Positions 25,609 to 34,275 of a DNA stretch of 43,149 nt are shown here, in pieces. A program made the position numbers and the translations under genes. Each line of letters begins with the position of its first letter. Position 1 is the stretch's first letter. The notes below the pieces were generated by a model. The model made no database searches. It saw nothing but the letters and a program-made list of their open reading frames with translations, and was not told the DNA's origin. Origin of the DNA: Saliniramus sp050485405 (GTDB taxonomy: Bacteria; Pseudomonadota; Alphaproteobacteria; Rhizobiales; Beijerinckiaceae); contig JBJHBI010000032.1 of NCBI GenBank assembly GCA_050485405.1, forward strand, positions 1 to 43,149, in the 5' to 3' direction.

Positions 25609-26763
25609 TCAGGCGTTGCGGTAGATGCGGGCATAGCGGCGCCCGAGGCTGGTGAGGATCTCGTAGGGGATGGTGCCCGCCCGCGCCGCCACCTCGTCGA
25701 GCGAGAGCGCATCGCCGATTATTATGGCGAGCGCCCCGCGCCGCACCGCATCCTCTGGCGCGTCGGTGACGTCGATCACGATCAGATCCATCGAGACGGA
25801 GCCGGCGAAGGGGCATATGGCCCCGCCCACCAGCGCGATACCGGCATCGATGCCATGCGCAGCCTTGATGCCTTGCGCAGCCTTGGAATCCCAGGCGCTG
25901 GCCGAACGCAGATAGCCGTCCGCATAGCCGATCGACAGGGTCGCGAGGCGGCGCGGGCCGCGCGCTTTCCACTTGCCGTTATAGCCGACGGCGGCCCCGT
26001 CCGGCACATCGCGGATCTGGAGGATCTTCGCGTCCAGCCGCACGACCTCGCGCATCGGATTGGGCTTGCCTGGCGTGGGATTCGCGCCATAGAGCGCAAC
26101 CCCCGCGCGGGTCTGGTCGAAGGCCGCGACGGGCTCGATGAAGGCGCCGGAGGAATTGCAGAAGGAGGCGGGGATATCGGGAAAATGCGCCCGCAGCCGG
26201 GTGAAATCGGCGAGCTGGCGGGCATTGGAGGGGTCCGCCTGATCTTCGGCGCTCGCGAGATGGGTCAGGATCAGGGCCGGCGCGAAGGACAGGCTGCGCG
26301 CCACATCCGCGACCACCTCGGGCGGCAGGCCGAGGCGGTTCATGCCCGTATCGATATGGATCGCAGCCGGCGGCGCATCGGGATTCGCGGCGGCGAATTC
26401 GTCCCATTCGGCGATCTCCTCGCGCGATCCGAGCACCGGGCGCAGATCATGCGCGGCATAGACCGGGCCGGTACCGGGGAGGAAGCCGTTGAGGACGTAG
26501 ATCACGGCCTCGCCAGTGAGCGCGCGCACGCGTCTGGCTTCCGCGAGATGCGCCACATAGAACGTGCGGCAGCCGGCGGCGAGGAGTTTGGGCACCGCCA
26601 TCTCGATGCCGATTCCATAGGCATTCGCCTTCACCACCGCAGCGCAATCGGCCCCGCCCGCACGATCGCGCAACAGGCGCCAGTTGGAGGCGAGCGCGTC
26701 GAGATCGATAGTGAGGAGCGCGCCGGCTTCCTCGGGCGGGATCGCGGCGAAATCGCCGATCAT
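25609..26763 (-). CDS. alr: Alanine racemase
   Basis: 384-residue PLP enzyme converting L- to D-alanine for peptidoglycan. The PLP lysine is Lys45 in AAVVKANAYG. The opposing catalytic tyrosine is Tyr261 in AAVGYNGKW. HIDTGMNRLG and SMDLIVIDVT also match the family. An 18-bp tandem duplication (25849-25884) encodes KAAQGI-KAAHGI, a short insertion in the C-terminal domain. ATG 26763 has GAGG close upstream; GTG 26778 would overlap dnaB by eight bases. It is probably co-transcribed with dnaB and radA. Confidence 0.95.
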   Translation of the reverse strand: MIGDFAAIPPEEAGALLTIDLDALASNWRLLRDRAGGADCAAVVKANAYGIGIEMAVPKLLAAGCRTFYVAHLAEARRVRALTGEAVIYVLNGFLPGTGPVYAAHDLRPVLGSREEIAEWDEFAAANPDAPPAAIHIDTGMNRLGLPPEVVADVARSLSFAPALILTHLASAEDQADPSNARQLADFTRLRAHFPDIPASFCNSSGAFIEPVAAFDQTRAGVALYGANPTPGKPNPMREVVRLDAKILQIRDVPDGAAVGYNGKWKARGPRRLATLSIGYADGYLRSASAWDSKAAQGIKAAHGIDAGIALVGGAICPFAGSVSMDLIVIDVTDAPEDAVRRGALAIIIGDALSLDEVAARAGTIPYEILTSLGRRYARIYRNA

Positions 26764-26770
26764 GCGGGCC

Positions 26771-28264
<1,494 letters not shown>

Positions 28265-28650
28265 CTTGGGTCCGTCCGAATCGATGAAGTCAGGTGCGGG
28301 AGGGTAGAGGAAGTCGCCGCTCATTGCGATGATTCGGCGCTCCACACCCGCTTTCCCCGGTTTCCACAGCCTGTGGACGGCGCCGGCGGTTACTGGCGAC
28401 GCATTAAAATTATCAACAATTTTAAATTGATGGACGAAGTATTCGATCCCGGAAATTCCGGATAACTCTCCTCGTAGTGATCCGGATATTCACCTTCAGA
28501 AGTTCTTAAAGTTTATGACCGATTCTGAAACGAGGGAACACAGGACAGTGACGGGGTCGAGCCTCCATGTACCGCACTTTCAGAATCTGAAACCGCAAGA
28601 CGGCTGCTTGAACCTTTGACCCACGAAGCAATTAAAAGTTGAAAGAACTC
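28265..28650. promoter_or_regulatory. Divergent region between dnaB and the chemoreceptor
   Basis: 386 bases with promoters in both directions. It holds a perfect 7-1-7 inverted repeat TCCACAG-C-CTGTGGA (28363-28377). It also has an AT-rich block with AAAATT and AATTTT arms (28406-28423) containing TTATCAACA (28410-28418), one base off the DnaA-box consensus TTATCCACA. The chemoreceptor side carries the palindrome listed at 28578. No ORF is supported here beyond the optional longer dnaB start. Confidence 0.5.
28578..28592. promoter_or_regulatory. Perfect 15-base palindrome upstream of the chemoreceptor
   Basis: TTTCAGA-A-TCTGAAA (28578-28592) is a perfect 7-1-7 inverted repeat, 58 bases before the ATG. 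A further half-site GATTCTGAAAC is at 28521-28531. The arrangement of repeated TCTGAAAC half-sites suggests a regulator binding region for the chemoreceptor gene. The regulator is unknown. Confidence 0.45.
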
Positions 28651-30015
28651 ATGAACGCCTCTCCCGCTCAAACCTTCGACAAGGCCGATCACGAAACCCG
28701 CCTGCGCTATGCGCGCATCGATGCGACCACGCGCGCGGACCTTCCCGCGATCTGGAAACAGGTCGCCGCGGAGTTGCCGGGAGTGCTCTCGCGCTTCTAC
28801 GCGCACGCGCATAGCGAAGCGCATCTGGCCAAGCTCATCGGCGACAAGCAGAACGGGCTGGAGACCGCGCAGGCGAAGCACTGGGAGCGGCTGTTCGGCG
28901 GGGCCTTCGACGCCGATTACGTCGCGAGCATCCGGCGAATCGGCATGGCGCATGTGCGCATCGGGCTGGAGCCGCGCTGGTACATCGCCGGTTATCAGTT
29001 CCTCTTGAACGAGCTCAGCGCCATCGTCGTGCGCAAGAACCGCCTCGCCCCCGCGCGGCTCGCGCGCTATATCGGCGCGCTCAACAAGGTCGTGATGCTC
29101 GATCTCGACTACGCCATTTCGACCTACCAGACCGCCCTGATCGAGGAGCGGCAGCGCCGCAACGACGAGATCGCCGGCGCGATCGACAATTTCCGCGGCT
29201 CGGTGGATTCGATCCTCGGCGCCCTCGACACCAACACCACCCGCATGCAGGAAACGGCGCAGACCCTGACGAGCGTCGCCGAGCAGGCGGGCCTCGAGGC
29301 CGATTCGGCGAGCAACGCCTCCCGCGACACCTCGCTCAACGTCCAGAGCGTCGCCTCCGCGACGGAACAGATGACCGCCTCGGTCAACGAGATCGCCGAC
29401 CAGATCAACGGCGCGAGCAGCATCGTGCGCGAAGCCTCGCAGATGACGGAAGCCTCGAGCGCCGAGGTCGAGCGTCTGGCCGAGGCCGGGCGCCAGATCG
29501 GCGAGGTCGTCTCGCTCATCCAGGCGATCGCCGAGCAGACGAACCTGCTCGCCCTCAATGCCACGATCGAGGCCGCCCGCGCCGGCGAGGCGGGTCGCGG
29601 CTTCGCCGTCGTCGCGCAGGAGGTCAAGGCGCTCGCCAGCCAGACCTCGAAGGCGACCGAGGAAATCGCCCGGCACGTCCACGGCATCCAGGGCTCGACG
29701 GCCACCTCGGTCGAATCGATCCGCAAGATCGCCGGCATCATGGGCAAGATCGAGAACGTCACGAGCAGCGTCGCCGCCGCGATCGAGGAGCAGAGCGCGG
29801 CCACCGGCGAGATCTCCACGAACATCCAGCGCGCGGCGAACGGCACCCACACGCTTTCGGAGAACGTGGCCGGCGTGAACGAGGCGATCAGCGAGACCAA
29901 CCGCTCGGCGAGTGCCGTGGCGCAGGCTTCGAGCGAGCTGTCCGACCAGTCGCGCAAGCTCTCGCGGGAAGTGCGTCACTTCTTCGAGGTGTTGCGCGGA
30001 AGCGACGCCGCCTGA
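28651..30015 (+). CDS. Globin-coupled methyl-accepting chemotaxis protein (HemAT-like aerotaxis sensor)
   Basis: 454-residue soluble chemoreceptor with no membrane segments. Residues about 15-165 form a protoglobin sensor domain; the proximal heme ligand is most likely His101 in MAHVRIGLEPRWYIAGY, a hallmark motif. Residues about 190-450 are a helical signalling domain with the hairpin tip EQTNLLALNATIEAARAGEAGRGFAVV split across about 295-320. It should sense oxygen (or CO/NO) and control CheA. ATG 28651 is preceded by GAAAGAAC; a TTG at 28639 is in frame. An intrinsic terminator follows. Flagellar genes lie 2.4 kb downstream. Confidence 0.94.
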   Translation: MNASPAQTFDKADHETRLRYARIDATTRADLPAIWKQVAAELPGVLSRFYAHAHSEAHLAKLIGDKQNGLETAQAKHWERLFGGAFDADYVASIRRIGMAHVRIGLEPRWYIAGYQFLLNELSAIVVRKNRLAPARLARYIGALNKVVMLDLDYAISTYQTALIEERQRRNDEIAGAIDNFRGSVDSILGALDTNTTRMQETAQTLTSVAEQAGLEADSASNASRDTSLNVQSVASATEQMTASVNEIADQINGASSIVREASQMTEASSAEVERLAEAGRQIGEVVSLIQAIAEQTNLLALNATIEAARAGEAGRGFAVVAQEVKALASQTSKATEEIARHVHGIQGSTATSVESIRKIAGIMGKIENVTSSVAAAIEEQSAATGEISTNIQRAANGTHTLSENVAGVNEAISETNRSASAVAQASSELSDQSRKLSREVRHFFEVLRGSDAA

Positions 30016-30042
30016 TTCGTCGCGACGGCTATGCATTCATCG

Positions 30043-30069
30043 GGGAGCGCTTGCCGGCGCTCCCTTTTT
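30043..30069 (+). terminator. Intrinsic terminator of the chemoreceptor gene
   Basis: GGGAGCGC (30043-30050), six-base loop TTGCCG, GCGCTCCC (30057-30064), then five T residues. The 8-bp perfect GC stem with a T-tract, 27 bases past the stop codon, is a textbook Rho-independent terminator. Confidence 0.9.
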
Positions 30070-30294
30070 ACGTTGCGGCAACGATTTGACCCCATCCGTT
30101 CGCAAACTTCTCTAATTCATTGCTGAACAAGCGTTAACCCGATTTCTAAAATTCGCCACGATCGCGCCGTGCGAGCGTCGCGATCCGCATCGAATGTCCG
30201 GCCCGTCGCGACGTTGCGACGCCGAGAGGTGCGCCGGGAGAAGCGCATCGACGCTACCTACCGTGCCACCGCGTTCGCCACATATGCGTGCCCC

Positions 30295-30561
30295 ATGCGC
30301 TTGCCAGACGAGTACGAGATCATGATTGCTGCTCAGATGAACGATCCCGCCGCGATGCCGCCCGCACCGCCGAGTGCCGCCTCCACCGCCGAACGGCACG
30401 CACAGATGCAAGCCGCCGGTTCCCGTCACGAGGCTTCCTCTCGGGAAGCCGTGGCCGGCGGCCAGGACCGCCCCGCCCATCGCGGCTTCGGCCCGCTCGC
30501 CCTGCCCGCCCTCGTGGCGGCCACCCGGGTCATGCGCGGCAATCCGGGCCAGCGCGACTGA
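30295..30561 (+). CDS. Small hypothetical protein (doubtful)
   Basis: 88-residue candidate from ATG 30295 (MRLPDEYEIMIAAQ); an ATG at 30322 would give 79 residues. It is Ala/Pro-rich with a helix-like end (GPLALPALVAATRVMRG). No strong Shine-Dalgarno is visible. The longer upstream frame is Arg-rich and unlikely. No family is recognised. It may be a non-coding stretch; a competing minus-strand frame over the same bases looks less protein-like. Confidence 0.35.
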   Translation: MRLPDEYEIMIAAQMNDPAAMPPAPPSAASTAERHAQMQAAGSRHEASSREAVAGGQDRPAHRGFGPLALPALVAATRVMRGNPGQRD

Positions 30562-30624
30562 GCCTGCAACCGGGCCGCTTCGAGAACGATCAAGCGGCGG
30601 ATGCAGCGGGCATCCGCCGGTTGA

Positions 30625-31017
30625 TCAGAACAGTACGCGAATCAGCCAGGTATTGGGCGACACGACGCCCAGAAGCGTGATCGTGAGGATCGACATCACG
30701 ATCCACGAGACGAGCACCGCGATCGGCCAGCCCCGCATGCCGGCCCGCAAGGCGCTGACCGTATTGGCGAAATTCCCCGCCAGGACGATCACATGCGGCG
30801 CCATGGCGACGCCGACCAGCGTGAGATGGGCCGCCCCGCGCCCGTATTCCCGCAGCCAGATCTGCGCCACGGCCACCAGCACGATCGCTGCCGCCGTGTT
30901 CCACATCAGAAAAAACCCGAGATACCACCCATCCCCCTCCCCGCGCTTCCACCGAAGCAGCGCATAACCATGCGTCACGGCGACATAGAGGGCGAAGAGG
31001 ATCGTGATGGCGTACAT
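30625..31017 (-). CDS. Hypothetical four-helix membrane protein
   Basis: 130-residue inner-membrane protein with about four hydrophobic helices: MYAITILFALYVAVTHGYAL, GFFLMWNTAAAIVLVAVAQ, LTLVGVAMAPHVIVLAGNF and IAVLVSWIVMSILTITLLG. It has short polar loops and conserved-looking Trp and His residues. No family name is certain. The start is ATG 31017. It is flanked by a doubtful small ORF and by the repeat region, so context gives no role. Confidence 0.7.
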   Translation of the reverse strand: MYAITILFALYVAVTHGYALLRWKRGEGDGWYLGFFLMWNTAAAIVLVAVAQIWLREYGRGAAHLTLVGVAMAPHVIVLAGNFANTVSALRAGMRGWPIAVLVSWIVMSILTITLLGVVSPNTWLIRVLF

Positions 31018-31130
31018 GGACCCGGCTTAAACGATCCGCGCCATGAGGGAAATGCCGGTCGCCAATTACTGGTGAACCGTGTCGGGGTTCGTATCGCATA
31101 CAAGACCGGGCGAGGGGCGAGCGTTTCGTG

Positions 31131-31360
31131 CAGCGCAATCTCCCCTCTCCCCCCGTGGAGAGGGGTCGGGGGTGAGGGGCGGCGCAGAACAATCTCCGCC
31201 CCCAATGACGTCCGCACGCTTGATCAGCCTCGAGCTTTATCCTGATACGCCCCTCACCCCCAAACCCCTCTCCGCGGCGGGAGAGGGGAATCCGGGCGCA
31301 GCCTTCATGGAGGGCGCACCCTTCCCGGCGACAAGCGGCATCCGGTCATGCGAGCGCGCG
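31131..31360. repeat. BIME-like palindromic repeat, copy A
   Basis: About 230 bases, starting CAGCGCAATC. The core 31142-31288 has hairpin 1 (CCCCTCTCC, loop, GGAGAGGGG at 31142-31165). An arm CGGGGGTGAGGGGCG is matched by its inverse CGCCCCTCACCCCC at 31248-31261, and hairpin 2 (31265-31288) follows. Two REP-type units thus face each other around about 65 bases of conserved interior. No nearby RAYT transposase gene was seen. Confidence 0.85.
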
Positions 31361-31363
31361 ATG

Positions 31364-31545
31364 CAGCGCAATCTCCCCTCTCCCCGCGTGGAGAGGGGCC
31401 GGGGGTGAGGGGCGGCGCAGAACAATCTCCGCCCTCAATGGCATCGGTACGCTTGATCAGCCTCGGGCTTATCCTGATACGCCCCTCACCCCCAACCCCT
31501 CTCCGCGGCGGGAGAGGGGAGTTCTGGCGCGGCCTTGAGGGAGGG
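31364..31545. repeat. BIME-like palindromic repeat, copy B
   Basis: Second copy, directly after copy A in the same orientation, core 31375-31519. It has the same two 9-bp stems (CCCCTCTCC/GGAGAGGGG) and the CTTGATCAGCCTCG interior. The tail after the second hairpin is shorter and diverges, so this copy is truncated or degraded relative to A and C. Confidence 0.85.
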
Positions 31546-31851
31546 TGTGATCAGTTGTGCGCCGATACAACCAAAACCCCTCTTTTCAATCGCGAATACG
31601 TGTTCTAACGTCGCCACAGAGCCGGGAAATCCGGCTCCGGGGCGTCGAAACCCCTTCCTCAAGCGGTCGGTGTCGACCGAAAAGGCACCTCCTCGACCTT
31701 CATGGCCGGGGAGGCGCTGGCGCATGTCCAAGGCTTCGGCCCAAAGGCCAGTGCGGTCGTCTTGAGGCGGCTTTCGATCTCCCCGGTCACCAGAGCGAAC
31801 CTCTGGTGACCATCCAAACCCGGTTTCAGGATGGTTTCGGGGAGTTCGACG
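31546..31851 (+). promoter_or_regulatory. Hairpin-rich leader before the 100-residue membrane protein
   Basis: 306 bases with no supported gene but several perfect stems: GAGCCGG-GAAAT-CCGGCTC (31619-31637), GGGG-CGTCGAAA-CCCC (31639-31654) and GGTCACCAGAG-CGAAC-CTCTGGTGACC (31785-31811, 11 bp). The last ends 40 bases before the ATG at 31852. This could be a structured 5' leader, a small RNA or a terminator-attenuator. No known riboswitch was recognised. Confidence 0.45.
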
Positions 31852-32154
31852 ATGGAAGACGTTTCGGCCTGGCAGGCCTTTCTCGGCACGTATCAATCGC
31901 TGGCGGACTGGATCAAGGCGCTCTGGCTGATCGTCCCGCCGGCGTTCATCTTCGCGATGACGGCACTGTTGATGCGAGGCCGGCGCGCCGTGCCGGAGGT
32001 GGATGGCGAGTTGGTCTATACCGTGCATCGCGACGCCGCCGGCCAATACCGCGTGCTGCGCCACACGCCCGCCGACGACACCCCGGCCCTGCTCCCGCTG
32101 CAAACGGAAACGCCCGCCCTGACCCCGCCGCATCGGCAGAGCGCGCGAGAGTAA
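31852..32154 (+). CDS. Small single-pass membrane protein
   Basis: 100-residue protein with one membrane helix near residues 20-42 (IKALWLIVPPAFIFAMTALLM), then a basic RGRR stop-transfer and a cytoplasmic tail with VDGELVYTVHRDAAGQYRVLRHTP. ATG 31852 has GGGGAG 7 bases upstream, a good Shine-Dalgarno. The family is unrecognised. It sits between repeat copies B and C, behind a hairpin-rich leader, and its stop codon is directly at the edge of copy C. Confidence 0.65.
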   Translation: MEDVSAWQAFLGTYQSLADWIKALWLIVPPAFIFAMTALLMRGRRAVPEVDGELVYTVHRDAAGQYRVLRHTPADDTPALLPLQTETPALTPPHRQSARE

Positions 32155-32156
32155 TG

Positions 32157-32386
32157 CAGCGCAATCTCCCCTCTCCCTCCGTGGAGAGGGGCCGGGGGTG
32201 AGGGGCGGCGCAGAAAAATCTCCGCCCCCAATGACGTCCGCACGCTTAATCAGCCTCGGACTTTATCCTGCTACGCCCCTCACCCCCAACCCCTCTCCGC
32301 GGCGGGAGAGGGGAGTCCGGGTGCGGCCTGCATGAAGGGCGCACTTTCCCCGCCACGAGCGGCATCCGGTCATGCAAGCGGGCGAT
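32157..32386. repeat. BIME-like palindromic repeat, copy C
   Basis: Third copy, same orientation as A and B, starting CAGCGCAATC two bases past the preceding stop codon. The core 32168-32313 has the same paired hairpins. Like copy A it keeps the long tail GGCATCCGGTCATGC, so A and C are full length. It ends just before the transglycosylase stop at 32394. Confidence 0.85.
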
Positions 32387-32393
32387 ACACCCC

Positions 32394-32963
32394 CTATCCA
32401 CAAAACGCCCTTGCATTCGCCGTCCATTGCCCGAAACCCGTTGCGACCATGTGGCGGATGACGGCGCAGACGTAGCGTTTCTGGGCGGGGGTGTTGGCGC
32501 GGCCGGCGTGGTAGCGGGCGACGGCGCGGGTCCAGTCGCCCTCGCGGTCGCGCAGCTTGCGCAGAAAGCGGGCGGCGTAATCGACGTTCAGCGCCGGGTC
32601 GAGCATATGGGCGGGGCTCTCGAATTCCCGGGCGTGGTAATGGTGGTTGATCTGCATGCAGCCGAGATCGATCAGCCGCACCCCGCGCCGGCGCTCGCGC
32701 TCGAATTCGCGCAGCGCATCTGCCGCGCTCTCGCCGAAGAAGCTGCGCCCGGCAATGTTGAGCGCATAGGGGTGGAGCTGGCCGCGCCGGCCCGTCTCGG
32801 TGAGGCCGACGGCGAAGAGCACGGCGAGCGGCACGTCGTATTTGGCCGCGGCGCGGGTCATCTCCGCCTCGCAGACGAGATCGGCATCGGCGCGTGCGGG
32901 CGCCTTTGCGTCAAAGATAAATATCGCCGCCGTCAGACAGGCGAGTGCCGTGAGCATTCTCAT
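32394..32963 (-). CDS. Transglycosylase SLT domain protein (flagellar-locus lytic transglycosylase)
   Basis: 189-residue exported protein. Signal peptide is MRMLTALACLTAAIFIF with cleavage near residue 25. The SLT lysozyme-like domain has LFAVGLTETGRRGQ (catalytic Glu in LTETG), YALNIAGRSFFG, DLGCMQINHHYH and AVARYHAGRAN. It should cut peptidoglycan, here probably to let the flagellar rod through. GGGAG lies 8 bases before ATG 32963. That start lies inside fliK, a 53-base overlap in a different frame, so the two are co-transcribed. Confidence 0.88.
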   Translation of the reverse strand: MRMLTALACLTAAIFIFDAKAPARADADLVCEAEMTRAAAKYDVPLAVLFAVGLTETGRRGQLHPYALNIAGRSFFGESAADALREFERERRRGVRLIDLGCMQINHHYHAREFESPAHMLDPALNVDYAARFLRKLRDREGDWTRAVARYHAGRANTPAQKRYVCAVIRHMVATGFGQWTANARAFCG

Positions 32964-34275
32964 GCTGGATACTCCCTTCGCTATCGGAGCGTTCGTCTCC
33001 GTCTCCGCCATGACGCGAGCCACGGTTCGAACCGGCCTCGGCATCCTGCTGGCCGCCCGCCGCCGCGCCGTTCTGGCCGGCACCGTTGCCGTTGGCGTTC
33101 TGACGGCCGGCCTGGGTCGGATCACCGCTCTGGATGGTGATGCTTTCCGGGCTGAGCCCGCTCTTGCGGATGAGATTGCCGATCAGTTCCTTGTCGGCGC
33201 GCACCATTTCCAGCGCGCGCGGATCGGCGACGGTGATCTCCATGCGCATGGCGCCGTCGGAGAGGTGCATCGCGACGCTGATCTTGCCGAGCGAGACCGG
33301 CGTGAGCTGGATCGTGAGCGTCTTGACCGGCCCGGCGGGACGCGCGCCCTCGCCGCGCAGGCTGCCCGCGAGCGTCTGGTCGAACCCGCCGGCGCGCATA
33401 TCGGCGCCGCGTGTATCGCCACCGCGCCCGGAGGCGTTCTGGCCCGCCTCGCGCATGAAGGCCGCGCCCTCGTCGAAGGCCTTGGCGAGCGCATCCATGT
33501 TGCTGCCACCGAGGGCGGCTTGCGAAACCGGCGCGAAATGCGTCGCCTGGGAGATGATCCGCGCTTCGCCGATCCCCGGCGCCTGGCGCGCCCCGAGACC
33601 GGGCCGCCCGGCATTGTCGCGCATCGACAGATGGAGATTGTCGTCCGTTTCCATGGACGCGCCGGCTGCCGCCTGCGGGCCAGCCGGCACGCGCGACGGG
33701 TTTCGCCCGAGCATCGCATCGGCCTCGCCCCCGGCGCGCGCCGCATCGCCATGTGTACCGGGCTGACCGGTATGGGCCTGAGCGGCGCCGGCACCGTCGA
33801 GCTGACCGGCGAAGGCGCGCAGGCGCTCGAGCGAGGCGAAGAAGCGCGCGGCGGGATCCTGCGCCTGCGCGACGGCCACTTCCTCGCCATCGGGCGCGAG
33901 ACGCGCCAGCGCCTCGGTGACGGCCTTGGCGGCGAGATCGCTTCCCGGAAGCTCCCCTGCCCGCTCGCCGGCGGCAGCGGCGTAATCGGCGAGGGCGCGC
34001 CCGGCCTGGGCGGCGAGATCGCCCATTCGCGCGACGTTGCCGGGTTCATCCGATCCGGCGGATGCCTTGTCGAGCCCGGCGGCGCCCGCTTCACGCCGCC
34101 CGTCGCCACCGCCTTCGCGACGCGCCCGCTCTGCGGCGATGGCCTCGGGTCCGCGCCAATCGCCGTCACTGCCGGCCCTGTCGAAGGCGCGCCCCTGCGA
34201 TCCGCCGCCGCGACCGGCCTGACGGGCATGGGTATCCGCCGGAGGCGGGTCGAAACGGGTCAATGCGGCACTCAT
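32911..34275 (-). CDS. fliK: Flagellar hook-length control protein FliK
   Basis: 454-residue Ala/Gly-rich protein of the FliK family. The long N-terminal region is low in order, with Gly/Asp/Arg repeats. The conserved C-terminal Flg_hook domain (about 340-420) shows KTLTIQLTPVSLGKISVAMH, MRMEITVADPRAL and LRKSG-like LIRKSGLSPESITI. It measures hook length and switches export specificity. In rhizobia the gene after motC is often called motD and works as FliK. The start ATG 34275 overlaps the motC stop by four bases. The 3' end overlaps the transglycosylase gene. Confidence 0.9.
   Translation of the reverse strand: MSAALTRFDPPPADTHARQAGRGGGSQGRAFDRAGSDGDWRGPEAIAAERARREGGGDGRREAGAAGLDKASAGSDEPGNVARMGDLAAQAGRALADYAAAAGERAGELPGSDLAAKAVTEALARLAPDGEEVAVAQAQDPAARFFASLERLRAFAGQLDGAGAAQAHTGQPGTHGDAARAGGEADAMLGRNPSRVPAGPQAAAGASMETDDNLHLSMRDNAGRPGLGARQAPGIGEARIISQATHFAPVSQAALGGSNMDALAKAFDEGAAFMREAGQNASGRGGDTRGADMRAGGFDQTLAGSLRGEGARPAGPVKTLTIQLTPVSLGKISVAMHLSDGAMRMEITVADPRALEMVRADKELIGNLIRKSGLSPESITIQSGDPTQAGRQNANGNGAGQNGAAAGGQQDAEAGSNRGSRHGGDGDERSDSEGSIQHENAHGTRLSDGGDIYL

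Noticed and set aside
28363..28423. Chromosomal replication origin
   Set aside because: Only one near-match DnaA box and no dnaA, dnaN or parAB neighbours. dnaB proximity alone is not evidence of an origin.
30112..30480. Minus-strand 122-codon frame after the chemoreceptor
   Set aside because: It is Gly/Arg-rich, has no ribosome site or domain, and its end runs into the terminator area.
31131..32386. CRISPR-like array
   Set aside because: There are only three long copies of about 180-230 bases with internal inverted repeats, uneven spacing and a gene between them. This is a BIME/REP pattern, not short direct repeats with unique spacers.
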